In this document: positions 24,595 to 32,625 of the stretch, one piece after another | Layout of the letters: each line of letters opens with the position of its first letter | Position numbering within the stretch: the first letter of the stretch is position 1 | Assembly (NCBI GenBank): GCA_003021015.1 | Contig: PXRK01000046.1 | Location: 1-55,031, forward strand | Length of the DNA stretch: 55,031 nucleotides | Source: Halobacteriales archaeon QS_4_66_20 | GTDB lineage: Archaea > Halobacteriota > Halobacteria > Halobacteriales > Haloarculaceae | Direction: 5' to 3' | The notes under the pieces: generated by a model | What the model was told of the DNA's origin: nothing | Seen by the model: the letters and a program-made list of their open reading frames with translations, nothing else | Database searches by the model: none | Program-made: the position numbers and the translations under genes

Positions 24595-24704
24595 ATACTG
24601 TCGGACGTGACTCTGTGGAATGGCAAGACACGCAAACCGATGTATTCACACGTTTCAGCACAATTCCGCGGTGGAACTCTCCACGTACTCACGTCCGACA
24701 GTAT
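24595..24704 (+). repeat. Dispersed palindromic-arm element, type C
   Basis: Arms ATACTGTCGGACGTGACT and its complement (right arm ACTCACGTCCGACAGTAT, differing by one base); 110 bp. Flanks are TGA on the left and TAA on the right. Confidence 0.8.
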
Positions 24705-24744
24705 AACTGTGGACGGCTGATCGCGGCTCCGGCGTACGTCGTCG

Positions 24745-25335
24745 TCAACCGCGCCCCGCCAGCCACTCCTCGGCCACGCGGGGGAACAGCAGCATCGCGA
24801 GCGCGGCGACACCGACCGACCAGAGCAGACCCAGCGGCTCCACCCCGGTGACGTCGGCCAGCGCGAGGCCGCCGAACGAGGAAACGGCGAACGTGAGGTT
24901 GAAATAGCCCAGCCGGAGTCCCAGCAGCGTCGGCGCGAGCGTCACCCACCCGGGAGTGTCGGTGGCGAGCGGTTGGATCCAGCCGCCGCGGACCAGCGTG
25001 CCCACGAGGGTCATCGTCAGCCAGGCCACCGTTGCCATCGCCGTCACGTCGAGAAACGCCGTCGTGGGGTACGCCCAGACGAACAAAAGTACCGGGAGGC
25101 TGATGACCGACACCTCGCCGTAGATCCGGACGACGTCGTGGAGGAACACGCCGTAGCCGTCCCTCTCTCGCCGGGAGAGGTGGCCATAGCCGTACCAGAT
25201 CTGGCGGGTCCCCGACTCCGCCGCGGCCGTCTCCCGACCCCGCGGGCCGCGACGCCGCGACGACCGCTCGCCGCCCGCCGCCCGCTCTCCCGGGGATCGG
25301 CGCCCGTAGTTGCCCCGGCCGCCTGGACTGCTCAT
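24745..25335 (-). CDS. membrane protein of unknown function
   Basis: A 196-residue protein. The first 45 residues are Arg- and Gly-rich and likely disordered; a short conserved-looking segment IWYGYGHLSRRERDGYGVFL follows, then about five hydrophobic helices (VISLPVLLFVWAYPTTAFL through GLLWSVGVAALAMLLF). The basic N-terminus is unusual for a haloarchaeal protein and might bind nucleic acid or lipids. No family recognised. Confidence 0.65.
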   Translation of the reverse strand: MSSPGGRGNYGRRSPGERAAGGERSSRRRGPRGRETAAAESGTRQIWYGYGHLSRRERDGYGVFLHDVVRIYGEVSVISLPVLLFVWAYPTTAFLDVTAMATVAWLTMTLVGTLVRGGWIQPLATDTPGWVTLAPTLLGLRLGYFNLTFAVSSFGGLALADVTGVEPLGLLWSVGVAALAMLLFPRVAEEWLAGRG

Positions 25336-25364
25336 GTGCTATGTTGGACACTCCCGTGCATAAT

Positions 25365-25382
25365 AGTCACGCACGACCGTCT
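25365..25382 (+). repeat. Solo right arm of a type E element
   Basis: AGTCACGCACGACCGTCT is the same as the right arm at 16099-16116. It directly abuts the 82-bp element that follows, and its left half is missing. Confidence 0.6.
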
Positions 25383-25383
25383 C

Positions 25384-25465
25384 ATAGTGATTAGTGCGAC
25401 TGTTTTCCAGTTCGACCGCATGCCGTCGTGCGGTCGATACTGTAACGACTCGCACTAGTCACTAT
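25384..25465 (+). repeat. Dispersed element, 82-bp subgroup
   Basis: Left arm ATAGTGATTAGTGCGACT, right arm ACTCGCACTAGTCACTAT; an internal palindrome around CGACCGCATGCCGTCGTGCG; length identical to 22471-22552. It is flanked by TCA on both sides. Confidence 0.78.
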
Positions 25466-25497
25466 CAGCACTCATCTCCCAACAGGAGAACTGTTTC

Positions 25498-26316
25498 CTA
25501 GTCGAACTCGAACAGCACCGTCTCACAGTCCACGCAGGCCAGCACAGGCTGTTCGGGGTTCGCCTGTACCGACCCGGGGCCGCCACAGCAGTTCTGGATC
25601 GTCGTCTCCTCGACATCGCCGCCACAGGCGGGACAGGAGGGCAGGAACACGCGCAGCGGGTGGGCTGCCGGCCCGGCCAGCGAGGGGTCGAGACCCGAGT
25701 CGGCGAGCGTCTCGCTGGCGGCCGTCTCGGCGATCGCAACCGCGGGGCGCAGCCAGACGTCCCGTTCGCCGGCGATCAGGATCCGATCGTTGTACGCACC
25801 GCTCTCGACGTCGCCGGCCGCGGCGTCGGCAGCCCGCGTCGCCAGCGCGTCGGTCGACAGTGCCCGCAACCGTTCTATTCGCTCGACCCACGCGTCCGCG
25901 AACTCGGGGTCCAGCAGCAGGTCCTCCCCCTCCGGCACTAGCACGCCGGCCTCGACCAGCGCCGTCAGCAGTTCCTCCGGATCGGGGTCTGCCGGCGCCT
26001 CGTCTTCCGCATCGCCGAGCGAACCGCCCCCGACCGGCCCGTCCGCGCCGGGGTAACCGTGACCGAAATCGACCGGGAGCGGGTCGACCAGCCGGGGTGC
26101 GATCTGGGGGGTTCCCGGGAGCAAGTAGCCTCGGAGGGCGACTGCGAGCGTTCCCACGACCGCGACGAGCAGCGCGAGCAGCCGGTCGACCAGCAGGAGA
26201 ACCGCAGCCAGCACCGCTACGATTGCGAGATTGAGCACCGTACACGGCCAGCAGCGGTTCTCGCCGGTGTACGCCGGCTGCCTGACCCGCTCCAGGAACC
26301 TGTCGAGCTGTTTCAT
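25498..26316 (-). CDS. membrane-anchored protein with C-terminal cysteine pairs
   Basis: A 272-residue protein started at ATG 26316. A short amphipathic N-terminus (MKQLDRFLERVRQPAYTGEN) precedes a Cys-containing segment CWPC and a long hydrophobic region (VLNLAIVAVLAAVLLLVDRLLALLVAVV). The middle is acidic and helical, and the C-terminus carries CPACGG, NCCGG and CVDC, which could form a zinc site. The pattern is known from uncharacterised haloarchaeal proteins, but I cannot assign a function. A longer start at 26349 adds 11 residues. Confidence 0.7.
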   Translation of the reverse strand: MKQLDRFLERVRQPAYTGENRCWPCTVLNLAIVAVLAAVLLLVDRLLALLVAVVGTLAVALRGYLLPGTPQIAPRLVDPLPVDFGHGYPGADGPVGGGSLGDAEDEAPADPDPEELLTALVEAGVLVPEGEDLLLDPEFADAWVERIERLRALSTDALATRAADAAAGDVESGAYNDRILIAGERDVWLRPAVAIAETAASETLADSGLDPSLAGPAAHPLRVFLPSCPACGGDVEETTIQNCCGGPGSVQANPEQPVLACVDCETVLFEFD

Positions 26317-26355
26317 TGTCTCTCCAGGGGACGCCGCCGGTAAAATCATTGTCGG

Positions 26356-26793
26356 CTATACGCGCTGGGTTGGTTTCAGAACGGGATCGCCGTGCACCAG
26401 CTGGTAGGCGGTGGGGAACCCGGCGAGTCCGACCACCTGGACGACGCTGCCGAGCAGCACTAGCCACCACGAGCTGGCAGTGTGGACCGCGTGCGCGACA
26501 CCCATCGTTGCGAGAAAGAACACTGCGCTGAAGTAGACGAGACGAAGCGGGAGCGACGTCAGTTCCGAACGCCGGGGCCAGGTCCCGACGTCAACGGCCT
26601 CGTTGCGAAAGACCGCGACCGCGATACTCCCCGCCGCAATGGCCTGGAGTCCCGCGATCGGAACGGCATCGGGATAAACCCGCTGGGCCACGATCAACAC
26701 GATGAACGTCGGTGTGGACAGTACCGACAGCTCCATTCCACCGAAGAACACCTGTTCCAGCCACCCCAGCGTGCCCAGGTTTCCGTCGCTCAC
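26356..26793 (-). CDS. four-helix membrane protein
   Basis: A 145-residue protein with about four hydrophobic helices (TPTFIVLIVAQRVYPDAVPI, GLQAIAAGSIAVAVF, LVYFSAVFFLATMGVAHAVH and LVLLGSVVQVVGLAGF). It lies 39 bases upstream of the Cys-pair protein on the same strand, so the two may share a transcript. No known family recognised. Confidence 0.65.
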   Translation of the reverse strand: MSDGNLGTLGWLEQVFFGGMELSVLSTPTFIVLIVAQRVYPDAVPIAGLQAIAAGSIAVAVFRNEAVDVGTWPRRSELTSLPLRLVYFSAVFFLATMGVAHAVHTASSWWLVLLGSVVQVVGLAGFPTAYQLVHGDPVLKPTQRV

Positions 26794-26971
26794 GCCAGCC
26801 CTCCAGTACCCGGCCCCCGGCCGTCTGTCTGTCCTCGCATGTCAGTACCTGATGGTGTTGACGCCGAGCCGTCTTAAACGGTTCGCAACTCGTAATATAG
26901 ATAAAATGAAATATAATACTAAGTATGATTCGTCACTCTCGGGGCGGTTTCAGCTCGATTAGTGAGTTGTT

Positions 26972-27193
26972 ATGCACCCGGACGTGATTCGCCTCATAGT
27001 GGTTGTTGTGATTGTTTTCAGAGTGCCCCGGAAAAACAAGGATTTCGGGGCTTGAACCGTCGGTATTGTGTCTGCCCGGCGGCAAAGAGTCACAACAACC
27101 ACTATCAGTCATCTCGACACAGCTCGGGACTGTCAGGGTCAGTACTCGTGGATATCGTGTCCTGACGTGTCACAGAGTCACGTCCGGGTGTAT
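26972..27193 (+). repeat. Dispersed element type G with a type A element inserted
   Basis: Left arm ATGCACCCGGACGTGATT, right arm AGTCACGTCCGGGTGTAT. The total is 222 bp; removing the inner 110 bp leaves one unit of about 111 bp. It lies in the 586-bp gap 26794-27379, which is AT-rich outside the repeats and divides two divergent transcription units. Confidence 0.75.
26996..27105 (+). repeat. Dispersed element type A nested inside type G
   Basis: Arms ATAGTGGTTGTTGTGATT and its complement ending CAACAACCACTAT; 110 bp. TCA stands on both sides (26994-26996 and 27105-27107). Confidence 0.82.
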
Positions 27194-27231
27194 ATCGTGT
27201 CCTGACGTGTCACAGAGTCACGTCCGGCTGT
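27152..27231 (+). repeat. Two tandem copies of a 40-bp segment at the right end of the type G element
   Basis: The segments 27152-27191 and 27192-27231 are identical except for G versus C next to the terminal TGTA. Each contains the type G right arm. Confidence 0.8.
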
Positions 27232-27339
27232 ACAGTGCTTGCCCGGTCAGGTATGTTTTAATGTACGCCCGTACCCAGTATAGAACTCGCAAGCACTCAT
27301 CACGTTATATCGTATTTCATATCTATAACTATACAAACA

Positions 27340-27350
27340 AAAATTATAAA
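27340..27350 (+). promoter_or_regulatory. TATA box of the sugar ABC operon
   Basis: AAAATTATAAA lies 30-40 bases ahead of the ATG at 27380 within a strongly AT-rich stretch (27290-27375). The spacing fits a short-leader archaeal transcript. Confidence 0.55.
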
Positions 27351-27379
27351 TCGTGTAGAGATAAACAACAACACCTGTG

Positions 27380-28867
27380 ATGGTTAATCAAGAAACAGGA
27401 CGAACCGACGTGTCGAGGAAAGTGTCGCGGCGACGGTTCCTGGGGGCAACAGGAGCGACAGGTGTGGCGCTCGGCATCGCCGGCTGTGTCGGCGGCGACG
27501 ATAGTGACGGCGGCGACGAGATCGACCCCGAGGCGGACATCGAGGAGGACGTCACGATCGAGCTCACGATGGACGGGGACTTCGCGGACGCCCAGGGCGC
27601 GATCCGCGAGGCGCTGTCGAACGCGGGCCTGGACGAGAATATCACCGTCGACATCCTGCCGGGTGACTTCGAGACGGGCGCCCGGCGGTCCGATTTCACG
27701 GCCGCGCTCGACGCGAACCGGTCGAGTCCGGACATCTTTATGATGGACTCCGGCTGGACGATCCCGTTCATCGTCCGCGAGCAGGTGCTCAACCTGGAGG
27801 AGGCACTGACCAGCGACACGCTGGACTACGCGAAAAGCGACTACCTCCCGGCGACGATCAGCACGGCGAGCCACCCGGAGACCGGAAACCTCTACGGGCT
27901 GCCGCTGTTCCCGGACTACCCGGTGATGCAGTACCGCAGGGATCTGGTCGAGGAGGCCGGGTACAACCCCGGCGAGGACAACTGGGCGACCGAGCCGATC
28001 TCCTGGCAGGAGTTCGCCGAGATCGTCGCCGACGTCTGGGAGTACCACGGCCAGGACGCCTACAACTACGGGTTCACCACGCAGGGGGACAACTACGAGG
28101 GGACGTCCTGTTGTACGTTCAACGAGATGATGACGTCGTTCGGCGGCGCCTACTTCGGCGACCACGAGAACCTGTTCGGCCCAGTCGGCGAGCGGCCGAT
28201 CACCGTCGACGACGAGGCTGTCGTCGAGACGATCCAGGTGATGCGGTCGTTCATGTACGGGCCGGACGCGGACGACGCACATCCGGACTACCCCCAGATC
28301 AGCACCTCCGACCTCGTGGAGTTCACGGAGGAACCGTCGCGGGAGCCGTTCACCGCCGGCAACGCTATCTTCCACCGCAACTGGCCGTACTCGGTCAGGA
28401 TCAACGACGAGGAGTACGGCGACGACTTCGACATCATGCCGATGCCCTACGGCGTCGAGGAGGGCGAGGGGAACTTCAGCGGGACCGGCGGCACGAATTC
28501 GGCGCTCGGCGGCTGGCACCTCACTGTCAACCCGAACTCGGACAACCCCAGCGCGGCGGTGCAGGTGCTGGAGGCGTTCGCCAACGAGAGCGTGATGAAC
28601 ACGCTGTTCAAGGAAGGGGGCTGGCTCCCGCCGGACCCGAGTGTGACCGAGGCTGCCGACGAGAGCGTGGCCGGCAGCATGGCCCAGTATCTAGATACGA
28701 TGGCCGTCGCGGGCGAGAACACCGTGCCGCGGCCGGTGACTGTCGTCTGGCCCGACCAGTCGCCGCTGATCTCCGGGGAGATCCACGCCGCCTACACCGG
28801 GGACAAGACGGCTGACAGCGCGATGTCGGACCTCGTCGGCCAACTCGAGGACGCGGAGCAGGTATAG
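27380..28867 (+). CDS. sugar ABC transporter substrate-binding lipoprotein (CUT1 type)
   Basis: A 495-residue extracellular solute-binding protein family 1 member. The Tat signal VSRRRFLGATGATGVALGIA is followed by the lipobox GIAGC, so it is exported folded and lipid-anchored on the outer face, and an acidic linker GGDDSDGGDEID follows. The binding domain contains DIFMMDSGWTIPFIVREQVL, YGLPLFPDYPVMQYRRDL, and FHRNWPYSVRINDE, typical for oligosaccharide binders, and GGWHLTVNPNSDNPSAA. ATG 27380 is favoured over GTG 27377. The first gene of a four-gene importer operon; neighbouring GH68, GH32 and GH13 enzymes suggest sucrose, fructans or alpha-glucosides as substrate. Confidence 0.92.
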   Translation: MVNQETGRTDVSRKVSRRRFLGATGATGVALGIAGCVGGDDSDGGDEIDPEADIEEDVTIELTMDGDFADAQGAIREALSNAGLDENITVDILPGDFETGARRSDFTAALDANRSSPDIFMMDSGWTIPFIVREQVLNLEEALTSDTLDYAKSDYLPATISTASHPETGNLYGLPLFPDYPVMQYRRDLVEEAGYNPGEDNWATEPISWQEFAEIVADVWEYHGQDAYNYGFTTQGDNYEGTSCCTFNEMMTSFGGAYFGDHENLFGPVGERPITVDDEAVVETIQVMRSFMYGPDADDAHPDYPQISTSDLVEFTEEPSREPFTAGNAIFHRNWPYSVRINDEEYGDDFDIMPMPYGVEEGEGNFSGTGGTNSALGGWHLTVNPNSDNPSAAVQVLEAFANESVMNTLFKEGGWLPPDPSVTEAADESVAGSMAQYLDTMAVAGENTVPRPVTVVWPDQSPLISGEIHAAYTGDKTADSAMSDLVGQLEDAEQV

Positions 28868-28882
28868 GAGACGGATCAGCGA

Positions 28883-29893
28883 ATGAGCACTGACACTCAA
28901 AACGACGGGGACAGTGGGCGGCTCGTCATGCGCCCGCTGAACCGTCTCGAAACCGTCAGCGAGCAGGTGTACGCGTACGTTCTCCTGATCCCCGCGGCCG
29001 TCTTGCTCGGCTTCATCGCCTTTTACCCGCTGTTGAACACGCTGTGGTTCTCGTTGCTCGGGGACGACGTGTTTAGCCCTGATCCGTTCGGGGAGTTCAA
29101 CGGGTTCGGGAACTACGCGGATCTGCTGGCGGGCGAGGCACAGCTGCCCCAGCAGTTCCTCGACGTCGGCCTCAGCGGCTCGTTCCCGTTCGTCGAGATG
29201 GGGACACCGTTTCTACAGCAGGCGCTGTTCGTGACGCTCGCGTTCGCGATCATCAGCGTGCTGTTCGAGACGCTGATCGGGTTCGGCCAGGCGTACGTGA
29301 TCGACCAGGACTTCCGGGGCCGCCGGTGGGTCCGCGTCGCCATCATCATCCCGTACGCGCTGCCGATCGTCATCCAGGCGATGATCTTCTACCTCATGTT
29401 CAACCCGACGATCGGCTGGGCAACAGACCTGATGCAGGCGATCGGCGTGTTCGGCGACAACCCGCTGGCGAGCAGCCGCGACTCGTTTTTCATCGTGCTC
29501 GTCGCGGACATCTGGAAGACCTCGGCGTTCATGGCGCTGTTGATCCTCGCAGGGCTCCAGAGCGTCGACCGCAGCCTCTACGACGTGGCGAAGGTCTCGG
29601 GCGCCTCGCCCTGGCAGCAGTTCAAGTACATCACGTTCCCGATCGTCCTGCCGGCGCTTCTGGTCGCGATGTTGTTCCGGACGATGGACGCGATGCGCAT
29701 CTACGGGCTGGTCGACGCGACGGCCGGCTGCGAGCAGGTGCCGTCGATGACGTGTCTGGTGATCACCGCGCTCCAGGGGTCGCGCCGCTGGGCGACGGCC
29801 TCGGCCGTCGCGTTCCTGACGGCGATCGTCATCGGCCTGCTGGTCATCGTCTATCTCATCGGACTCCGGGGCAGCGAGGGAGGTGTTGCCTGA
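28883..29893 (+). CDS. sugar ABC transporter permease (MalF/UgpA-like)
   Basis: A 336-residue membrane subunit with six main helices. The N-terminal helix YVLLIPAAVLLGFIAFYPLL is followed by a loop of about 80 residues, and the EAA loop appears as KVSGASPWQQFKYITFPIVL near residues 240-260, which docks with the ATPase. It lies 16 bases after the binding-protein gene and two bases before the second permease. It forms half of the transmembrane channel of the importer. Confidence 0.92.
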   Translation: MSTDTQNDGDSGRLVMRPLNRLETVSEQVYAYVLLIPAAVLLGFIAFYPLLNTLWFSLLGDDVFSPDPFGEFNGFGNYADLLAGEAQLPQQFLDVGLSGSFPFVEMGTPFLQQALFVTLAFAIISVLFETLIGFGQAYVIDQDFRGRRWVRVAIIIPYALPIVIQAMIFYLMFNPTIGWATDLMQAIGVFGDNPLASSRDSFFIVLVADIWKTSAFMALLILAGLQSVDRSLYDVAKVSGASPWQQFKYITFPIVLPALLVAMLFRTMDAMRIYGLVDATAGCEQVPSMTCLVITALQGSRRWATASAVAFLTAIVIGLLVIVYLIGLRGSEGGVA

Positions 29894-29894
29894 G

Positions 29895-30863
29895 ATGAGC
29901 GCCGACGACGAACATCCCGACCTCGCGGCGATGGAACAGGCCCAGGAGCCCGACCTGGACCGCGGCCCCGTCGAGGCGTGGGCCGCGAAGATGATCTCGA
30001 ACCCCGACCGGGCGTACAGGGCGATGTTCTACACCGCGACGGTGTTCTTCCTGGTCACCACGCTGTTCCCGTTCTACTGGCTGTTCATGGTCGCGATCAC
30101 GCCGGGGCGTGAACTGTCGGAGGTCGGCGCCCTGACGCCGGGCGGGTTCGACCCGACGTCGTTCATCACGATCTTCACCCGGCTGCCGTTCCACCGGTAC
30201 GTGTTCAACAGCTTCCTGATCGCCACCGTCGCGACTGTCATCGTGCTGTTCGTCGCGAGCCTGGCGGGCTACGTGTTCGGCCGGCTGCGGTTCCGCGGGA
30301 GGAACCCGCTCCTCCTGCTCGTGCTGGTCACGTCGTTTTTCCCGCCGGCGGCGTTTTTCGTCCCGCTGAACCGGCTGTTCAACACCCAGGTGGCGGTGCT
30401 GGAGCCGATCATGTCGGAGGGGACGCTGTACAACACGCCGTACGCGATCTTCATCCCGGTGTCGGCGATCTTCCTCCCGCTGTCTATCTTCATCCTGATG
30501 ACGTTCTACTCGCAGATCCCCGACGGGCTCGAGGACGCCGCACGGATCGAGGGGACGACACGCATCGGTGCGCTGTTCCGGGTCATCGTGCCGCTGTCGG
30601 CGCCCGGCGTCGCGACCGCCGGCGTCCTGACGTTCATCACCGTCTACAACGAGTACTTCTTCTCGTCGCTGATGACCGACGGCCGGCCGGAGAACTGGGC
30701 CCCGATGCTCGAAGGGATTCTCGCCTTCCAGGGGCAGTACGAGGTGGACTTCCACCTCATGGCTGCGGCGAGTATCGTCGCCGTGTTGCCGGTCGCGATT
30801 CTGGTCATCGTCGCACAGGAAAAGATCGTCAGCGGCCTCACCGCAGGAGCAGTCAAGGAGTAA
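29895..30863 (+). CDS. sugar ABC transporter permease (MalG/UgpE-like)
   Basis: A 322-residue second permease starting at ATG 29895. A polar N-terminus of about 40 residues is followed by six helices, with the EAA loop DAARIEGTTRIGALFRVIVP at about 212-231 and the conserved C-terminal VSGLTAGAVKE. This is the MalG-type arrangement and ends two bases before the ATPase gene. It pairs with the previous permease. Confidence 0.92.
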   Translation: MSADDEHPDLAAMEQAQEPDLDRGPVEAWAAKMISNPDRAYRAMFYTATVFFLVTTLFPFYWLFMVAITPGRELSEVGALTPGGFDPTSFITIFTRLPFHRYVFNSFLIATVATVIVLFVASLAGYVFGRLRFRGRNPLLLLVLVTSFFPPAAFFVPLNRLFNTQVAVLEPIMSEGTLYNTPYAIFIPVSAIFLPLSIFILMTFYSQIPDGLEDAARIEGTTRIGALFRVIVPLSAPGVATAGVLTFITVYNEYFFSSLMTDGRPENWAPMLEGILAFQGQYEVDFHLMAAASIVAVLPVAILVIVAQEKIVSGLTAGAVKE

Positions 30864-30865
30864 AC

Positions 30866-31993
30866 ATGGCACGAGTCAAACTCGAAAACGTCACGAAACA
30901 GTACGAAGACGTAACGGCAGTCGACGACATGAACCTCGAGATCAAGGACGGCGAGTTCGTCACCTTCGTCGGTCCATCGGGCTGCGGGAAGTCGACGACG
31001 ATGGAGACGATCGCCGGGCTGACGATCCCGACCGACGGGGGGATCTACATCGGCAACGAGAACGTGACGAGAAAGCCGCCGAAAGACCGGGGGATCTCGA
31101 TGGTGTTCCAGAACATCGCGCTGTTCCCCCACATGGACGTGTACGACAACATCTCCTTTGGCCTCCGGCTCCGGAAGTACGACCAGGAGGAGATCGACCA
31201 GCGCGTCGAGAACGCGGCGGACGTCGTCCAGCTCGAGGGGATGATGGACCGCATGCCCGAGGAGATGTCGGGCGGACAGCGCCAGCGCGTCGCGATCGCA
31301 CGCGCTATCGTCCGCAACCCGCGGGTGTTCCTGATGGACGAACCGCTCGCGAACCTCGACGCCGAACTGCGAGTGCACATGCGCACGCAGCTCCAGCGGC
31401 TCCACCGCGAGCTCGACACGACGATCATCTACGTCACCCACGACCAGGCCCAGGCGATGACGATGTCCGACCGGATCGCGGTGATCAACAGCGGCGAACT
31501 CATGCAGGTCGACCCGCCACTGACCTGCTACAACGAGCCCAACAACCTGTTCGTTGCGGGCTTTATCGGCTCGCCGTCGATGAACTTCGTCGAGGGTCAG
31601 ATCACGAACTCGGGTTTCGAGTCGGAGTACATGGACCTCCCGTTCGACCCCGAGACCCAGGGCGTCGAACCCGGTCAGGACGTCACGCTCGGCATCCGCC
31701 CGGAGGACGTGTATCTCGAACCCACCCGCAACCAGGCGGGGACGCCGTCGAAAACCTACGACATGGTGGTCGACGTGCTCGAACCGATGGGCGACGAGGT
31801 CTTCGTCTTCTTGCTCGCCGAGCGAGGGATCGAGACCAGCGCCGACGAGATGGGCGCCGGCCAGCTTCTGATGAGCGTCGAACCGGATGCAGACGCCCAG
31901 GCTGGCCAGGACAAACAGATCGTCATCGACCGCGACAGGGTCCACCTCTTCGACTCCGAAACCGAGCAGGCGATCACGCACGGCCTGAAGTAG
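30866..31993 (+). CDS. sugar ABC transporter ATPase (MalK/UgpC-like)
   Basis: A 375-residue ATPase with Walker A GPSGCGKST (about 36-44), Q-loop MVFQNIALFPHMDVYDN, signature MSGGQRQRVAIARA, Walker B VFLMDEPLANLD and the H-loop VTHDQ. The C-terminal third is a TOBE/MalK regulatory domain (DVTLGIRPEDVYLEPT). It energises the importer formed with the two permeases. Last gene of the operon; a hairpin and T-run follow. Confidence 0.94.
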   Translation: MARVKLENVTKQYEDVTAVDDMNLEIKDGEFVTFVGPSGCGKSTTMETIAGLTIPTDGGIYIGNENVTRKPPKDRGISMVFQNIALFPHMDVYDNISFGLRLRKYDQEEIDQRVENAADVVQLEGMMDRMPEEMSGGQRQRVAIARAIVRNPRVFLMDEPLANLDAELRVHMRTQLQRLHRELDTTIIYVTHDQAQAMTMSDRIAVINSGELMQVDPPLTCYNEPNNLFVAGFIGSPSMNFVEGQITNSGFESEYMDLPFDPETQGVEPGQDVTLGIRPEDVYLEPTRNQAGTPSKTYDMVVDVLEPMGDEVFVFLLAERGIETSADEMGAGQLLMSVEPDADAQAGQDKQIVIDRDRVHLFDSETEQAITHGLK

Positions 31994-31996
31994 CCG

Positions 31997-32016
31997 GGCC
32001 ACAACGGCCATTTTTT
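31997..32016 (+). terminator. hairpin plus T-run after the ABC operon
   Basis: GGCC-ACAAC-GGCC (31997-32009) followed by a six-T run (32011-32016), just after the ATPase stop codon. Confidence 0.5.
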
Positions 32017-32145
32017 CGGGGCGCACTCCCCGAACCCAGCTGGCGTCTTCTCGGGAACAAGAACGATCCAGTGGAGACAGTAGTCACGGCACCGGATGAC
32101 GGCTGTCTGACGCGGTTCTATGTGGCGTGCGTTCGTACCGCACCC

Positions 32146-32589
32146 ATGAGCAGCCAGTCGAGTGGAACAGCGGGAGTCGAGTCGTGGCTGCCGTCGTGTA
32201 CGTTCTGCGGCGGGCAGCTGACCGAGCAACTGCTCGCCCTCCAGAGCTACCCCGGCGAGGCGGCGTCGCTGCCGGCGGGCGTCCCGGACGACGGCGGCCT
32301 CACGCTCTGTCCGGACTGCGCGAGTGAGGTGCTCGAACTGCTCGCCAGCTGGTACCATCACGGACAGCCGTCGGTCGACGAGGACCGCTCCATCGGCGAC
32401 GGGTACCGGGAGGTGGGCGGGACCTGCAGTTTCTGTACGGACGGCCGTGACGGACCGGTGCTCGGAGTCGAACTCTACCGGCGCGTCGGCGACGAGTTGC
32501 CCGCCTACGCGAACTACACGCTCTGTGACAGCTGCCAGTCCGTCTTCGGTGAGTTCCTGCAGAACGTCCGTCGCGAGTCGGAACCGTAG
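32146..32589 (+). CDS. zinc-ribbon protein of unknown function
   Basis: A 147-residue protein with two similar halves. Each has a Cys pair and a later Cys pair: CTFCGG with CPDCASEVLELLASW, and CSFCTDG with CDSCQSVFGEFLQN. This looks like two zinc-binding knuckles arising by duplication. ATG 32146 puts the start just before the first knuckle; the longer frame upstream overlaps the terminator region. It stands between the ABC operon and the GH13 gene but is not obviously part of sugar metabolism. Confidence 0.7.
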   Translation: MSSQSSGTAGVESWLPSCTFCGGQLTEQLLALQSYPGEAASLPAGVPDDGGLTLCPDCASEVLELLASWYHHGQPSVDEDRSIGDGYREVGGTCSFCTDGRDGPVLGVELYRRVGDELPAYANYTLCDSCQSVFGEFLQNVRRESEP

Positions 32590-32625
32590 GGATCTACTGT
32601 CGTGAGACGAGATGGGAACCCCGGT

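Noticed and set aside
27152-27231. Two 40-bp direct repeats that might suggest a short CRISPR array
   Set aside because: The copies are directly adjacent with no spacer, and they are simply a duplicated end of a dispersed element. No cas gene occurs in the window.
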